A program made the position numbers and the translations under genes. From Parvularia atlantis (Eukaryota > Opisthokonta > Rotosphaerida), in the NCBI GenBank assembly GCA_943704415.1, contig CALSCO010001739.1, forward strand, positions 1 to 44,273: 44,273 nucleotides of DNA, in the 5' to 3' direction. Positions 21,877 to 34,239 of this stretch are shown here, piece after piece. The notes beneath the pieces are model-generated. The model was not told the origin of the DNA. It did not search any database and worked only from the letters and a program-made list of their open reading frames with translations. Within the stretch, counting starts at the first letter, position 1. Each line of letters opens with the position of its first letter.

Positions 21877-22734
21877 TCATGTCCGGCCTGGCGCGGCGAG
21901 GTGCAGCTCGGGCGCGAGCGTGCCCGAGACGACGATATCGCCGCCGCAAAGGTCGTACCGCACGCCCTGCAGCCGACGGAAGAGGCCGTCCGTGTCCAGC
22001 CGCGAGCGCTCGGGCTCGAGCGAGACGCGCAGGCCGTCGACGAGCACGGGCGCGACTGTGACGACGAGGCGGTGCACGAGGCCCGCGCTCTGCAGCAGCT
22101 GTCCGATCACCGTCGCCCCGCCCTCGACCATCACGCTGGCCACGCCACCCTTGCGCAGCTCGCACAGCACAAACGCGAGCTCGAGCTCGTCCGTCGGCGC
22201 CACCGTCACCGTCGCGCCGAGCGCCTCAAGCGCCGCGATCGCCTCGGCGTCCCGCGACGCCGTGAACACCCACGGCTTTGCGATCTGCAGTAGCCGCGCC
22301 GTCCGCGGGAGGCGCAGCTGGCGGTCGAGCACGATGGGGCGCGGCTGCCGGTCCCAGCGGGCCTGCGCGCGCGGCGTGAGCAACCTGCGGCCGCGGCGCA
22401 CGTGCGCACACGCTACCGGGAAGCGCGCGTTGAGCTGCGGGTCGTCCGACAGCACCGTGCCCACGCCGACGAGGATGGCGTCGTGCGCTGCGCGCAGCGT
22501 GTGCGTCATCACCATCGCATCGTGGCTGCTGAGCGGCAGCGCGCGCCGCCGCGACGTCGCGATTGACCCGTCGAGGCTCTGCGGTGCACGCGTGAGCGCC
22601 CATCTGCGCACGTGCCCGGCCCCCCTTCGCACCTGCGCGAACGACAGGGTCACAAACGGCAGCCCGTCCGACAGGCCCGCTTCGTGCGCCGCCGGCGGCA
22701 GCAGATGCGCCCATCGCGCACGCAGCTCCTCCAT
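21877..22734 (-). CDS. RIB7: Riboflavin-pathway diaminopyrimidine reductase (RIB7/RibD-C type)
   Basis: Reduces 2,5-diamino-6-ribosylamino-pyrimidinone 5'-phosphate with NADPH in riboflavin synthesis. It begins MEELRARWAHLLP at 22734. The family motifs are PFVTLSFAQ|SLDGSIA, SSHDAMVMTHTLRAAHDAIL, VGVGTVLSDDPQLNAR, RPIVLDRQLRLP, VASVMVEGGATVIGQLL and the end YDLCGGDIVVSGTLAPEL. Two introns are removed: one after FAQ (GTGCGAAGG...CCGCAG) and one after NARFP (GTAGCGTGT...GCGCAG). There is no deaminase domain, so this is the stand-alone fungal/archaeal-type reductase rather than fused bacterial RibD. It implies that the organism makes its own flavin. Confidence 0.93.
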   Translation of the reverse strand: MEELRARWAHLLPPAAHEAGLSDGLPFVTLSFAQVRRGAGHVRRWALTRAPQSLDGSIATSRRRALPLSSHDAMVMTHTLRAAHDAILVGVGTVLSDDPQLNARFPVACAHVRRGRRLLTPRAQARWDRQPRPIVLDRQLRLPRTARLLQIAKPWVFTASRDAEAIAALEALGATVTVAPTDELELAFVLCELRKGGVASVMVEGGATVIGQLLQSAGLVHRLVVTVAPVLVDGLRVSLEPERSRLDTDGLFRRLQGVRYDLCGGDIVVSGTLAPELHLAAPGRT

Positions 22735-23099
22735 GATGACACGATCGACCGCCAGAATCGCCGATCGGTCGTGGTGCGCAACGGACAGAGACGCGTGTGA
22801 AACGCGGCCGCGACGCGCCGCACACCTGCGACGTGTCGCAGTGTTTCAGCCATAAGTGGTGTGCGCGCGCTAGCACGCCATTGGCCCGCGGGCAAAATGG
22901 CGTTTCAGTCTGTTTGTGGGCGCTATCCTGCCCTCACCGCCCTCATTGCGGTGCACCATATCACCGCGCGCACTCTCGTCGCTTTGCGCGCCGCGCGTGT
23001 TGTGAGCGCCTGTGTGCGCTCTTGTGCTGGCCTGGCTGTGTTGTCTGCTCTCTTTTCTTGTGTGTGCTCACCCCTTAGCTGTGCCGCTCACGCAGGGCA
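22735..23099. promoter_or_regulatory. Divergent promoter region of RIB7 and the RFX gene
   Basis: This 365-bp gap separates two head-to-head genes. ATTGG at 22880-22884 is an inverted CCAAT box facing RIB7, about 146 bp from its ATG. The plus-strand end (CTCACCCCTTAG and CTCACGCAG directly before GGCAATGG) has two typical splice-acceptor sequences, so the RFX transcript may have a 5'-leader intron. I see no other gene here. Confidence 0.4.
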
Positions 23100-23437
23100 A
23101 TGGAGGTCGACGACGCGGCCCTGTACAGCTTCGAGCCGTACCGGCTCACGTTCGCGGCCACGGGCGACGGCGTGCCGGCCGCGCTTGACCCGGTGCAGTG
23201 GGACGCAGCGCTGGCCGAGGGCAAGCGCGCCATGGGCGCCGACGGGCCCGGCGGCAGCGTTGTGATGCAGAACCCCTTCTTCAACGCAGGGCTCACGGGC
23301 GGCGCGGGCGACACGGGCTGGGACGGCGCGGCCGCAGCGCAGGCCCGTCAACAGCAGCAGCAACTACGCCAGCAGCACTTCCAGCGCCAGCAGCTCCAAC
23401 AGCAGCAGTACCTGCAGCAGCAACAGCAGCAGTATCT

Positions 23438-23488
<51 letters not shown>

Positions 23489-25259
23489 TCAACAGCAGCA
23501 ACGAGGCGCCTTAGCGCCGAGCGACACGAACTTGCTCTACGCCGTGATTGGCCCGGGCACGCAGATCGGCCAGCAGCAGCGCGCGGCATCGCAGAGCTTC
23601 TCGAGCAACGCGGCTGGCGCCAGGCGCGCGGCATCCTCGGCCTCCCACGTCGGCACTCCCGACAGCGCCGCGTCGAGTTACGGATCAGAACACCAGCCGC
23701 ACTCGCCCCTCAAGGACCGGCGCAACTCGTCCATCACGCTCTCGGAGGTCTGGGACAGCACCGTGCGGGCGTCGCGCCGGATGAGCCGCCCTGGTCTCGG
23801 CCTGGGCGAAGACGCGTCGGTCGACCCGGCCTCGGTCTGGCAGCGGCGCTCGCGGCCGAGCAGCATCATCAGTCTCGACCTCGACCAGGACAGCGACCTC
23901 GACGGTGCGTCCGAGCTCGACCTGCCCATCTCGAGCGTCGTATCGACGCCGAGCCACTCGGACTCAAGCACACCCCTGCACGGTGCGCCCGCGGGCTACT
24001 TTGCCTTCTCCGGCGACGCCGCCGACGGCGCCGACGACGACGTCTTCTGCGCGCTCCTGTGCAACAAGCTCAACAGCCAGGTCGGGCAGTGCCCGCCCAA
24101 CTGCTCGTGCGGGCACGAGCGCGGCGACGCGCCGGCCAACGGCGTCAAGACCGAGGCCAGCTCGTCCGAGGACGATGCGGTCCTCGACCCGCTGGCGTCG
24201 CACATCGGCGTGATCTACCACCCGTCGCCGGCACACCCGGCCGGCGCCGTGGGCTTTGCGCACCACAAGAGCCTCTCGTTCCCGTCCCTGACCGCGCTGG
24301 ACGGGGCTGGTGCCAGCCCGCAGAGCTACGCACCGATCTCGCTCACGGCATTTGCCCAGCAGCGCACGACGTTCTACCCGATCGGCGCGGGCGGCTCGGT
24401 CCCGCAGCACCTGACGCACCTCTCGGCCATGTACAACGCGCACGCTGCCGCGGCTTCTGCCGCCGCCGGCGCCCCGCTCGACAGCCTGGACGAGCTGGAC
24501 GACAGCAGCACGTGGACGCCGAGCCTCGAGATGCTGTCGCCCGCGGCCGAGACGCTTAGCGCGGGCGGGCGCAAGCGCGGGCGCGTCGGCCGGCCCAAGG
24601 GCTCCAAGGGCAAGGCGAGCAAGTACGTTGCCGCGTCGGGCTCGCCGGGCATGGACGGCTACGGCGAGCTGGCTCCGGCGGACGAGGGCGAGGACGTCGT
24701 GACGATCGCGAACCGGCGGCCGCGCCCGGCCGTGCACCGCAGCAAGTCGTTCTCGGGCCTGACCCGCCGGCCCAGCAACGCCAGCAGCGTCGCCAGCAGC
24801 GGCGAGAGCGCGAGCGAGGGCGAGGGCGACGACGGCGAGCACGTGACCGAGTTCACTGCGCAGGCGCGCGAGATCGTCCGCTGGTGCGCCCGCCGGGTCG
24901 TGCCGCGCAGACGATCGGCCGCTGACGTGCGCGCGCGCAGGCTCAACGAGAATTTCCGCCTGCAGGCCAATGCGTTTGTCACGCGCAAGGACGTGTACCA
25001 GTTGTACATGGCCCAGGGTACGTTCGACAACATCAGCGCCTCGGGCTTTGGCAAGCTCGTGCGCACGGCCTTCCCCAAGCTGCGCTGCCGCCGGCTCGGC
25101 AAGCGCGGTGACTCGCGGTACGTGCCGCTCGCTCTGCGGCCTGTGACGAGGCTGACGCTGATGCGCGTGCGCAGGTACTGCTACTACGGCCTCACGTACG
25201 CGTCCGCGCCGCTCCCGCCGGGCGATCGCGGGCGGCACATGCGCATGAAGTCGTCGTGA
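23100..25259 (+). CDS. RFX-family transcription factor with polyglutamine tract and AT-hook
   Basis: A large first exon (23100-24883) and two small ones (24941-25117, 25175-25259). Residues 80-140 are a Gln-rich tract encoded by near-pure CAG. Long Ser-rich, acidic disordered sequence follows (NSSITLSEVWDS, SIISLDLDQDSDLD), then an AT-hook-like block (RKRGRVGRPKGSKGK). The C-terminal RFX winged-helix domain spans the introns: EIVRWLNENFRLQANAFVTR, KDVYQLYMAQGTFDNISAS, GFGKLVRTAFPKLRCRRLG, KRGDSRYCYYGLTY. The motif GFGKL(V/I)R and the RRLG-RG-S-YYYG recognition loop are diagnostic. RFX proteins bind X-box DNA; in fungi they control cell-cycle/DNA-damage genes and in animals cilia genes. The domain lies at the very C-terminus with no dimerisation region after it, which is unusual. 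Confidence 0.92.
23337..23505 (+). repeat. CAG repeat coding polyglutamine
   Basis: Interrupted CAG repeat in the RFX coding sequence, with the longest nearly pure block at about 23437-23487 (around 16 consecutive CAG codons). The reading frame is Gln throughout, with a few Tyr, Leu and Arg interruptions. Such a block may vary in length between strains. Confidence 0.9.
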
Positions 25260-25337
25260 GTCGTGAGTCGTGAGGAGGCCGCGGCGGGCAGACGCAGGAT
25301 GGCCAGAACAGAGTGTGGATAATGTAGCAAGAGACTA

Positions 25338-27996
25338 TCAGACGGCAGCCAACTGGCCCTCTGCGCGCGCGTTCGTCAGACGTAGCGCGAACAACAGACG
25401 TACGCACGCACCGGGCGACTCAAAGTCCACGTCGCGCGGCGGGATGACCCGCACCTTGTCAAAGTCCTTCATGACCTCCGGGCCGAGCTGCGCGGGCGGT
25501 CAGCGCGACCGCACAGCCGTGCGCACACACCTTCTCCACGAGCTTGGTCAGCTCGGCGATAAGGCGCTCGCGCTCCTGCTGCAGCTCTTTGGCCGAGTCG
25601 CGGCTGCGAGGGCGACGCACTGAGCGCCGACGAAGCGCACGGTGCGGGGCGGCGCACCCAAATAGGCTCAGCACGAGCGGCTTGAGCGAGCGCAGGATGC
25701 TCAGGCCCGTCTCGACAAAGCGCACGGTCAGGTACATGACGGGGAACAAGATTGTCGCAAACACGAGCGGGATCCAGATGCGGTACGCGACGTACGGCGA
25801 CGGGTAGTTCTGTTGCCGGTGAGCATGCCGGCCTCACACATGCGGTCGCGCGCACCAGGCCAATCTTGGCGGGGAAGACGGCAAAGATGAGCGTCACGAG
25901 CACGACCCAGGCGAGCCAGACGAGCGGGATGAGCACGAGCGCGACCATGAGCTTCCATGTCGCGAGCACGTCACGGCCTGCGATCTTGACGGACGACGCT
26001 GTGGGGGCACAAACGAATGAGCACAGCAGCGTGTGCACGCGCGAGAGCAAGGCGTGCCCTTCACGGCCTCGACCGCCTTGCGCTGCGCGATGCGCTTGGC
26101 TATGACGGCGATTGGGAAGGTCACAACCAGGCCCGGCAGCGCCGACAGCGTGAGCACGACGAGCAGCAGCGACCGCTCACTGTGTCAGCGACACGCGCGT
26201 AAGGACGAGCGGCCGGGCGGCTGGGTGCGCGCACAGCAGCATGAAGAGCGCCACGAGCCGGTTCATGCGCAGCTTCGGGATCTGGTGGTCGCGCAGGTCA
26301 AACTCGCGCAGGGTGCGGTTGTACGCGGCCAGTTCGGCCTGGATCGCCACGACTTCCGGCCGTTCCTTGACGGCCTTGAGGCCCTGCGCGCGACGCGGCT
26401 CAGCGGTCGCTGGCGTTCGCGCCCTCTGTGGCCTGCGCGTGCCTCGGTGAAGTGGCGCGTCAGCTGCAGCTTCTGGTCGACCGTGAGGCGGACGTCGTCG
26501 GGCTTGTACAGACGTCTGCGCAGGTCGATCGTGTGAGCCAGCTGCACACGACAGTGGCTGTGCCAGCACCGTGCGAGGCGCGCCAGCTGCAGCGTCTGGT
26601 AGTCTGGAGCCTGGACGGTCACGCTGCGTAGCGCAGCGTCGACCTGTGCAGCCCCGGTCAGCGGCACGGGAGAAGTGGCAACGAGAGCGGTCGTCGTGCC
26701 TGCTCGAGTAGCTTGGAGCACGCGCCGCGTCGGTCCGCGCCGCCACGCTTGTACGCTTCAACGAGCCTGCCGGTGCGTCCGTGTGAGCAGCGAGCGTCTG
26801 CATACACCGGGCCCGCGCGCGCACTCGGGCGTGACGTCGAGGGCGTCGCCAAACTCGACGTAGGCCGTCGAGCGGAACCGGTGCGGCCGGAAGTAGTTGA
26901 GGCCGACGGGGACGATCTTGAGCGCCATGTCTGGGTACTTGGCCATCGCGCCCTGCGCCGTGCACGCTCAGCCAGAGCCGTGCACGCGCCAGGCATACAA
27001 CGCCGCACCAGGGCCATGACTGTGAAGCCGGCCTTGAGCGGCAGCAGCGTCGTGCGGTCGTGCGAGCCGCCCTCGGGGAAGATGCCGACGGCGCCGCCGG
27101 CACGGAGGATGTCGTACACCTGCACGGGCGCGCGCGGCTCGGTGCGGACACCCGCGATGCTCAAGCGCACAACGCCTGCACCTTGTCGTACACGCCCGAC
27201 TGGTCGATTTTGGGCATGAGCTTGTACTTGGTCGGCTCGGTGATGGGCGCGGCCAGGCCTGGCGCGCGCAGGACGAGCTCGGTGTCAGACGTGACCTCGG
27301 CGATGACGTACGTCTGCGCTCGGGTGCGGCGCGGCTGAGTGCGACGCGTCCTTGTGGCGGCGCGCGCGTGGCGCGGCACCTCGCCCGCGACCAAGATCGA
27401 CATATCGCGGTCGGCGCCGACGTCGGTCGAGAAGCGCGTGCCGATGCCGTGGACGTGCGTGCCGCTGCCCTCGATCGTGCCGACGCCCTGCGCGCCGCGC
27501 GCGCGCGCGCGCAGCATCAGCACACTGCACGCAGGCGGCGGCGGCACCGGTGCGCGCCTTGATGGCCATGTCCTGTGGCCGCTCGACGGGGATGCTGTTG
27601 AGCAGGGCCGCGAGCGTGCCGACAAAGCGCCGGCGCATCGACACGGCCGCGGCCAGGAAGCCGACGGGGCGCCCGCAGTGCTTCATGACCATGAGCGGGT
27701 CGACAAACTGCGGGCGCCGCCGCGCGATCAGGCGTCGCCCCCAATCGCCTCGCCGTTGCCCGCACCTGGTTCGCGTGCGGGCCGCACACGAAGATGACCG
27801 GGCCGTTTGGGATCTTGTCGTCGCCAAACGCGCCCGTCTCGCGGAAGAACAGGCTGAGCGCGAACGAGAGCGTGCGCAGCACGATCCAGCGGCCCTGGTG
27901 CGGCGGCGGCGGTGGCGCGCGTGTTGGCTGGTTGCGAGGCGGGGTTGCGAGGTGGGGTTGCGAGGTGGGGTTCGCGCGCACCACGCGGAGAAGCAT
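25338..27996 (-). CDS. Glycerol-3-phosphate O-acyltransferase, SCT1/GPT2 type
   Basis: First acylation step of glycerolipid synthesis at the ER. A 15-nt first coding exon (MLLRV) joins through an intron to [19 protein letters not shown]. Acyltransferase blocks follow: [20 protein letters not shown] (the HANQFVD catalytic motif of this family), [40 protein letters not shown], and [21 protein letters not shown] helical region ([20 protein letters not shown]) leads to several membrane segments ([60 protein letters not shown]), a coiled coil ([20 protein letters not shown]) and the end [18 protein letters not shown] with the long insert and C-terminal membrane domain is characteristic of yeast Sct1/Gpt2 rather than plastid or mitochondrial GPAT. 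More than ten introns. Confidence 0.9.
27900..27980 (-). repeat. Short tandem repeat in GPAT intron 1
   Basis: The first intron of the GPAT gene holds four adjacent, slightly varied copies of a 13-bp unit (GGGGTTGCGAGGT on the plus strand), the two central ones identical. The intron is otherwise standard, with a GTGCGCGCG donor and CACCAG acceptor. Confidence 0.75.
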
Positions 27997-28072
27997 CGTG
28001 ACGGCAGTGCTTGCTCGCTTCTACATGTGGTACTTAGGGGGCCCTACACACGCCCGCGCACGGCCGCGCCGG

Positions 28073-30366
28073 TCACGAGAGTAACTGCGAGCTCGAGTTC
28101 TGCTGCTGCAGCGAGAGCATGCTCGCATCGGCGCCACCACCGCCGCCCATGCCGTCGTAGTCGTCCTCGACCGACGACGCCTGCAGCAGGTACCCGTTGG
28201 ACGAGGCGGGCCTGCGTGCGCGTGACCGTGTCAGGCGGCTGCAGGCGGCAAGCGCACTGTGGACGCACGTGATCGCGATGCTGACGATGCCGGCCTCGTC
28301 GTCCGCGAGGTGCACGACGCCCGACCCGACCACAGTCTCGTGGCCCTGCTTGACGCGCGCCTTGGCCTTGGACGCCTGGGCGCACATGTGAGACACTGCC
28401 CGCAGCAGCACCACGCACGCTCGCACGTACCTCAAGCGACCAGTCGAGCCGCCACACGATCACGTAGTAGCCGGCCGCGATCACGATCAGCGCCAAGCTC
28501 AGGCCCCACCACAGCCCAAACAGGCCGAGCTCGACGTGGAACGCGAGGTAGTAGCCAAGCGGCAAGCCGACGACGTAGAAACCCACAAAGTTGAAGATGG
28601 CGCCGATGTTTTGCTTGCCCGCGCCGCGGATGATGCCCGCGCCGATCTGTGTGTGCGTATGAGGCGGACGGCTCGCTCGGGCACGCCGCGCACCGCCTGG
28701 GCGCCGTCGAAGAACGCAAACAGGCTGTAGATCATCAGCACGCTCCCGGCCAGGCCGACCACGTCCGGGTCCTTCGAGAACATGTAGCTGCGGGCACCGC
28801 GGTCAGCCACGGTATGCGCGCCAGCGACGGCGGGAGGGCGCGCACCCCCAGTCGCTGTGGATGATCAGGATGAGCAGCGCGGCAAAGAGCGACGTCGCGC
28901 AGCCGATGAGCGTGCCGATGAACGCGGCAAGCTTGGCTGTCGTGCGCGCGCGCGCACAGGTCAGCGTGCGCTGAGACATGCGACGGCCACGGCGCCCGCA
29001 CCCGCGCCGATGTTGCCCGCGCCGAGCGCGTTGCCCACGCGCACGTTGGTCGCGATGGCCACGCCAAACGTGAGCATGAAGAGCAGCGACGCGGTCGAGA
29101 GCACGACCGTCTGCGCGGCCAGGGCGATCTCGCCCATCAGGCCCGCGAGCAACGCGACGACCTCAAAGGCCCACCACTCGTTGCTGCGCGCGTGTGGCGT
29201 CAGGCGCAGGGCAAGCACGCGCACAGCCGGCCGACGCGCGCACAGCAGCATGATCATGCCCGGCACGCCAAAGCGGAAGAACTGGGGCCAGTCGTGCAGC
29301 GCCTTCCACGACAGGCCGTACCACGTGTTCTTATACAGGCCGCGCCAGTAGACGATCGCCCTGGCGGCACCACTCGCGTGAGCACGGTCGGCGCCGCGCC
29401 CGCACGCCCGCACGCGCACCACGCCGACAGCGGCAGCGACATCATCGCCGCGCTCAGGGCCATGGGCGCGCCCGCGAAGCCAAACCCAAAGACGTAGATG
29501 AACAGGTACGAGCACAGGATGTTGATGGCCGTGCCGATGGCCATCGAGGCCATGGGCACCCACATGATGCCTGCGCGCGCGCACGCGACCGCACCGCCGT
29601 GCATCAGCGAGGCACGCGGTCTCCGTCGCCGTCGCGGCCACACCCTGGTTCGTCAGGTACTTTTTCCAGCACTCGAAGACGAGCACAAACGGCAGCGCGG
29701 GCAGGTACAGCCGCGTGAACTGCGCCGCGAGCTCGGCGATCTCAGGCTCCTGGCCGAACGCGACCAGGATCGGGTAGGTCGAGAGCCAGACGGCGCCGAT
29801 GGGCAGGCACAGGAGCAGCTCGATGAGCATGCCGCGCTGGAAGATGACGCCGACGAGGGGCGAGCGGTCGTCGTGGCCGAACGCCTGCGAGATGAGCGTG
29901 TCCATCGCCGTGGCCATGCCGAAGCCGATCGACAGGCCAGTCACGTTGCAGTACATGTTGCCGAGCGCGACCGCGGCGAGCTCGCGCGCGCCGCCCCACT
30001 GGCCGATGGCGAGGGTGATGATCTGCACGCTTGCGGCGTCAGCGCTGCTGCTGCGGCATGTGCACTGGGCGCGCGCACCATGCCTTGGAACATCTGCAGC
30101 AGGTACGCCGCCGTGTTGGGCACGGCCAGCCTGCCCATGGCCCACAGCTCCGCTGCTGACGTCGCGCGCGACCAGGGCATGCGCGTGCTGCCGTTCACGG
30201 GCGCCTCGTCCTGTCCGCCCAGCTCCATCACAGCCGCGCTGCCATCCGCGTCAGGCCCGCCGTCCGCCTCGGCGCCCGCCAGCGCCATCTCGAGCAGCTC
30301 GCTCGTGGCCTCGTCGTCGTCCGCGTGGCGCAACGAGTTGTCGCGCCGCGCGGCAAGTGGCGTCAT
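28073..30366 (-). CDS. MATE-family multidrug/organic cation antiporter
   Basis: Twelve-helix membrane exporter (proton- or sodium-coupled). From Met 30366 (MTPLAARRDNSLRHADDD) an acidic cytosolic N-terminus of about 80 residues precedes AELWAMGRLAVPNTAAYLLQ, the MATE entry helix. The family motifs are ELAAVALGNMYCNVTGLSIG, GMATAMDTLISQAFGH (the conserved A.DTL.SQAFG block), YLTNQG, PMASMAIGTAINILCSYLFI, FFRFGVPGMIMLLC, WWAFEVVALLAGLMGE, ATNVRVGNALGAGN, QIGAGIIRGAGKQNIGAIFN, and LAFHVELGLFGLWWGLSLAL. The C-terminal tail (KAKARVKQGHETVV, then QQQNSSSQLLS) is cytosolic and Ser/Gln-rich. About nine introns. The 76-bp gap to the GPAT start and the same strand leave little room for a separate promoter. 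Confidence 0.95.
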
Positions 30367-30410
30367 TGTGTGACGGCTCGAGTGTCGAAGGCAAATCGTG
30401 ACACGAGAGA

Positions 30411-32064
30411 TCACACAAAGATCTCGTCCAGCACACGCCCGTCCAGCGGCGACGTCGCCAGCGACAGGCCAAGCAGCTGCGCGATCGTTGGCGCGATGTC
30501 GACCAGGCTCATAGCGCCGATCTTGGCGCCGCGCCGCACGCCGTAGCCGCTTGCGACAAACGACGCGCGCAGCTCCGGGTAGGTGAACGGCGTGTGGCCG
30601 TGGATGCCGCGCAGGACGATCGGCGTCGACAGCGAGCCCGAGATCGAGCCGCTCAGCGTCGTGCCGACCTCGGCCTCGAGCACGACGAACGCGCCGCGCC
30701 AGCCGCCGAGCGCCTCGACCTCGGCGCCGAACCACGCCCGCGCCACGCCGTAGTCGCCGCGCAGGAGGATGCCGACGATCTCGGTCACCTCGGCCTTGGT
30801 CGCGACATCGTTCTCGTCGGCAACGTAGATCGCGAGGCTGTGCACATGTGGGGGGTCAACATGCGTTTGGGCGAGGCGGGGCGCTGGCGGGGCGCGTGCC
30901 TGCCCGACGCCGCGTACGGGTACGCCTTCCACGGCTGCTGCGTGAGGCCGCGCTCAGTCAGGAGCACGCCGGGCGCGGTCTGGCGCGTGACGTTGACGAA
31001 GCTGTTGCAGCGCCACTGCTGAGCCGCGCCAAACCGACACGTGCGGGCGGCGCGCGCACCCGTGGTCGCTGACGACGATGATGGTCGACTGGTTGCGCAC
31101 GCCTGCGCGGTCAATCGCGTCGACGATGCGGCCCAGGTGCGCGTCTTGCTCCTCGAGCGCCTCGAGCGCGGCGTCGCTAAACACGCCGTAGCTGTGCTGC
31201 GCCGCGTCCAGCTCCGAGATGTGCACGGCGGTCAGGCGCTGCGGGCCTGCGGCGATGAACGCCTCGGCCAGGACGACGCGCTCGACGTCGCCGATGTTGT
31301 CAAAGTCGGCCGGGCCGCGGATGACGCTGTGCATGGCTCAGGGGCGGCGGGCGCACGCGCGAGCAGACGCGGCAACGCACTCGGAGATCGGGCCGCGGCA
31401 GCAGCCGTCGAGCAGGTACAGCAGCTCCTGCTCGTCGCGGCCGAAGGCTGCCGCGACGCGTTTCTCAGCATGCAGCCACGGCACACGCTCGTGCGCATAC
31501 CGTCCGGCACGTTGAAGTCGAGCGACGGGCCGCAGCTCGTCGGCCAGTTGACGCCCGACACGCTCACGCCCTGGCGCTTGGCCGCGCGGAAGATCGTGTC
31601 AGCCTCGATGTCGTACTCAAAGTAGTAGCCGCCGCGGCCCTGCACGCGTCGCGTTAGGCCGTGCCGTGCCGTGCCGCACCGCGCTCGAGGCCGCCCGATG
31701 CGCGCACCACGCCCTCGGGATCAAACTTGCTGTTGTAGAGCACGCCGTGGCGGTTCGGCACGACGCCCGAGATCATCGACGTGTGCGACTGCGTCGGCGG
31801 GTGTCAGACGGGCAGACGGCCAGCATGCAGGCGCGCGCGCACCGGGTAGGTCACGGCCGGCGTCACGGTGAACGCGCCGTCTGCCAGGACGCCATCGGCG
31901 ATGAGCGCGCGCAGGTTGGGGATGCGCGCGCCGAGCTCGTCCGCGCGCAGCAGGTAGTCAGCACGCAGGCCGTCGATCGACACGAGGAAGACGTAGTTCT
32001 GCTGGGCGCGGGCCGCGCCGGCCGCGAGCACGGCCGCGAGGACGACGACCGCAAGGACGCGCAT
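30411..32064 (-). CDS. Secreted nucleotide pyrophosphatase/phosphodiesterase (alkaline-phosphatase superfamily)
   Basis: From Met 32064 the first 20 residues (MRVLAVVVLAAVLAAGAARA) are a cleavable signal peptide. The mature protein opens with NYVFLVSIDGLRADYL, the first metal-binding Asp of the ENPP family, then TPAVTYP before an intron leading to the nucleophile Thr region (tYPsHTSM; the exon is read at about 31720-31800). Further motifs are GVSVSGVNWPTSCGP, TAVHISELDAAQHSYG (Asp and His metal ligands), STIIVVSDHGC (Asp-His pair) and GIHGHTPF (final His). The C-terminus (DIAPTIAQLLGLSLATSPLD) has the typical family ending. Likely an extracellular or lumenal type I phosphodiesterase; substrate class (nucleotide or phospholipid) not decidable. 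Seven or so exons. It lies 44 bp upstream of the MATE gene on the same strand. Confidence 0.85.
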
Positions 32065-32147
32065 TGAGTGACACCAAAACGCGCCAATCAGGACGCGACG
32101 CATCGCCACGTGGCATGCGTCACTTTGTGCTCACGCCGTGTCGCGCG

Positions 32148-34170
<2,023 letters not shown>

Positions 34171-34239
34171 CCCGCACGCCACTTCATGCATCGCAACCCT
34201 ATGTGTGTACCGTTTTTGTACAACCAACCGTTTCTTGCT

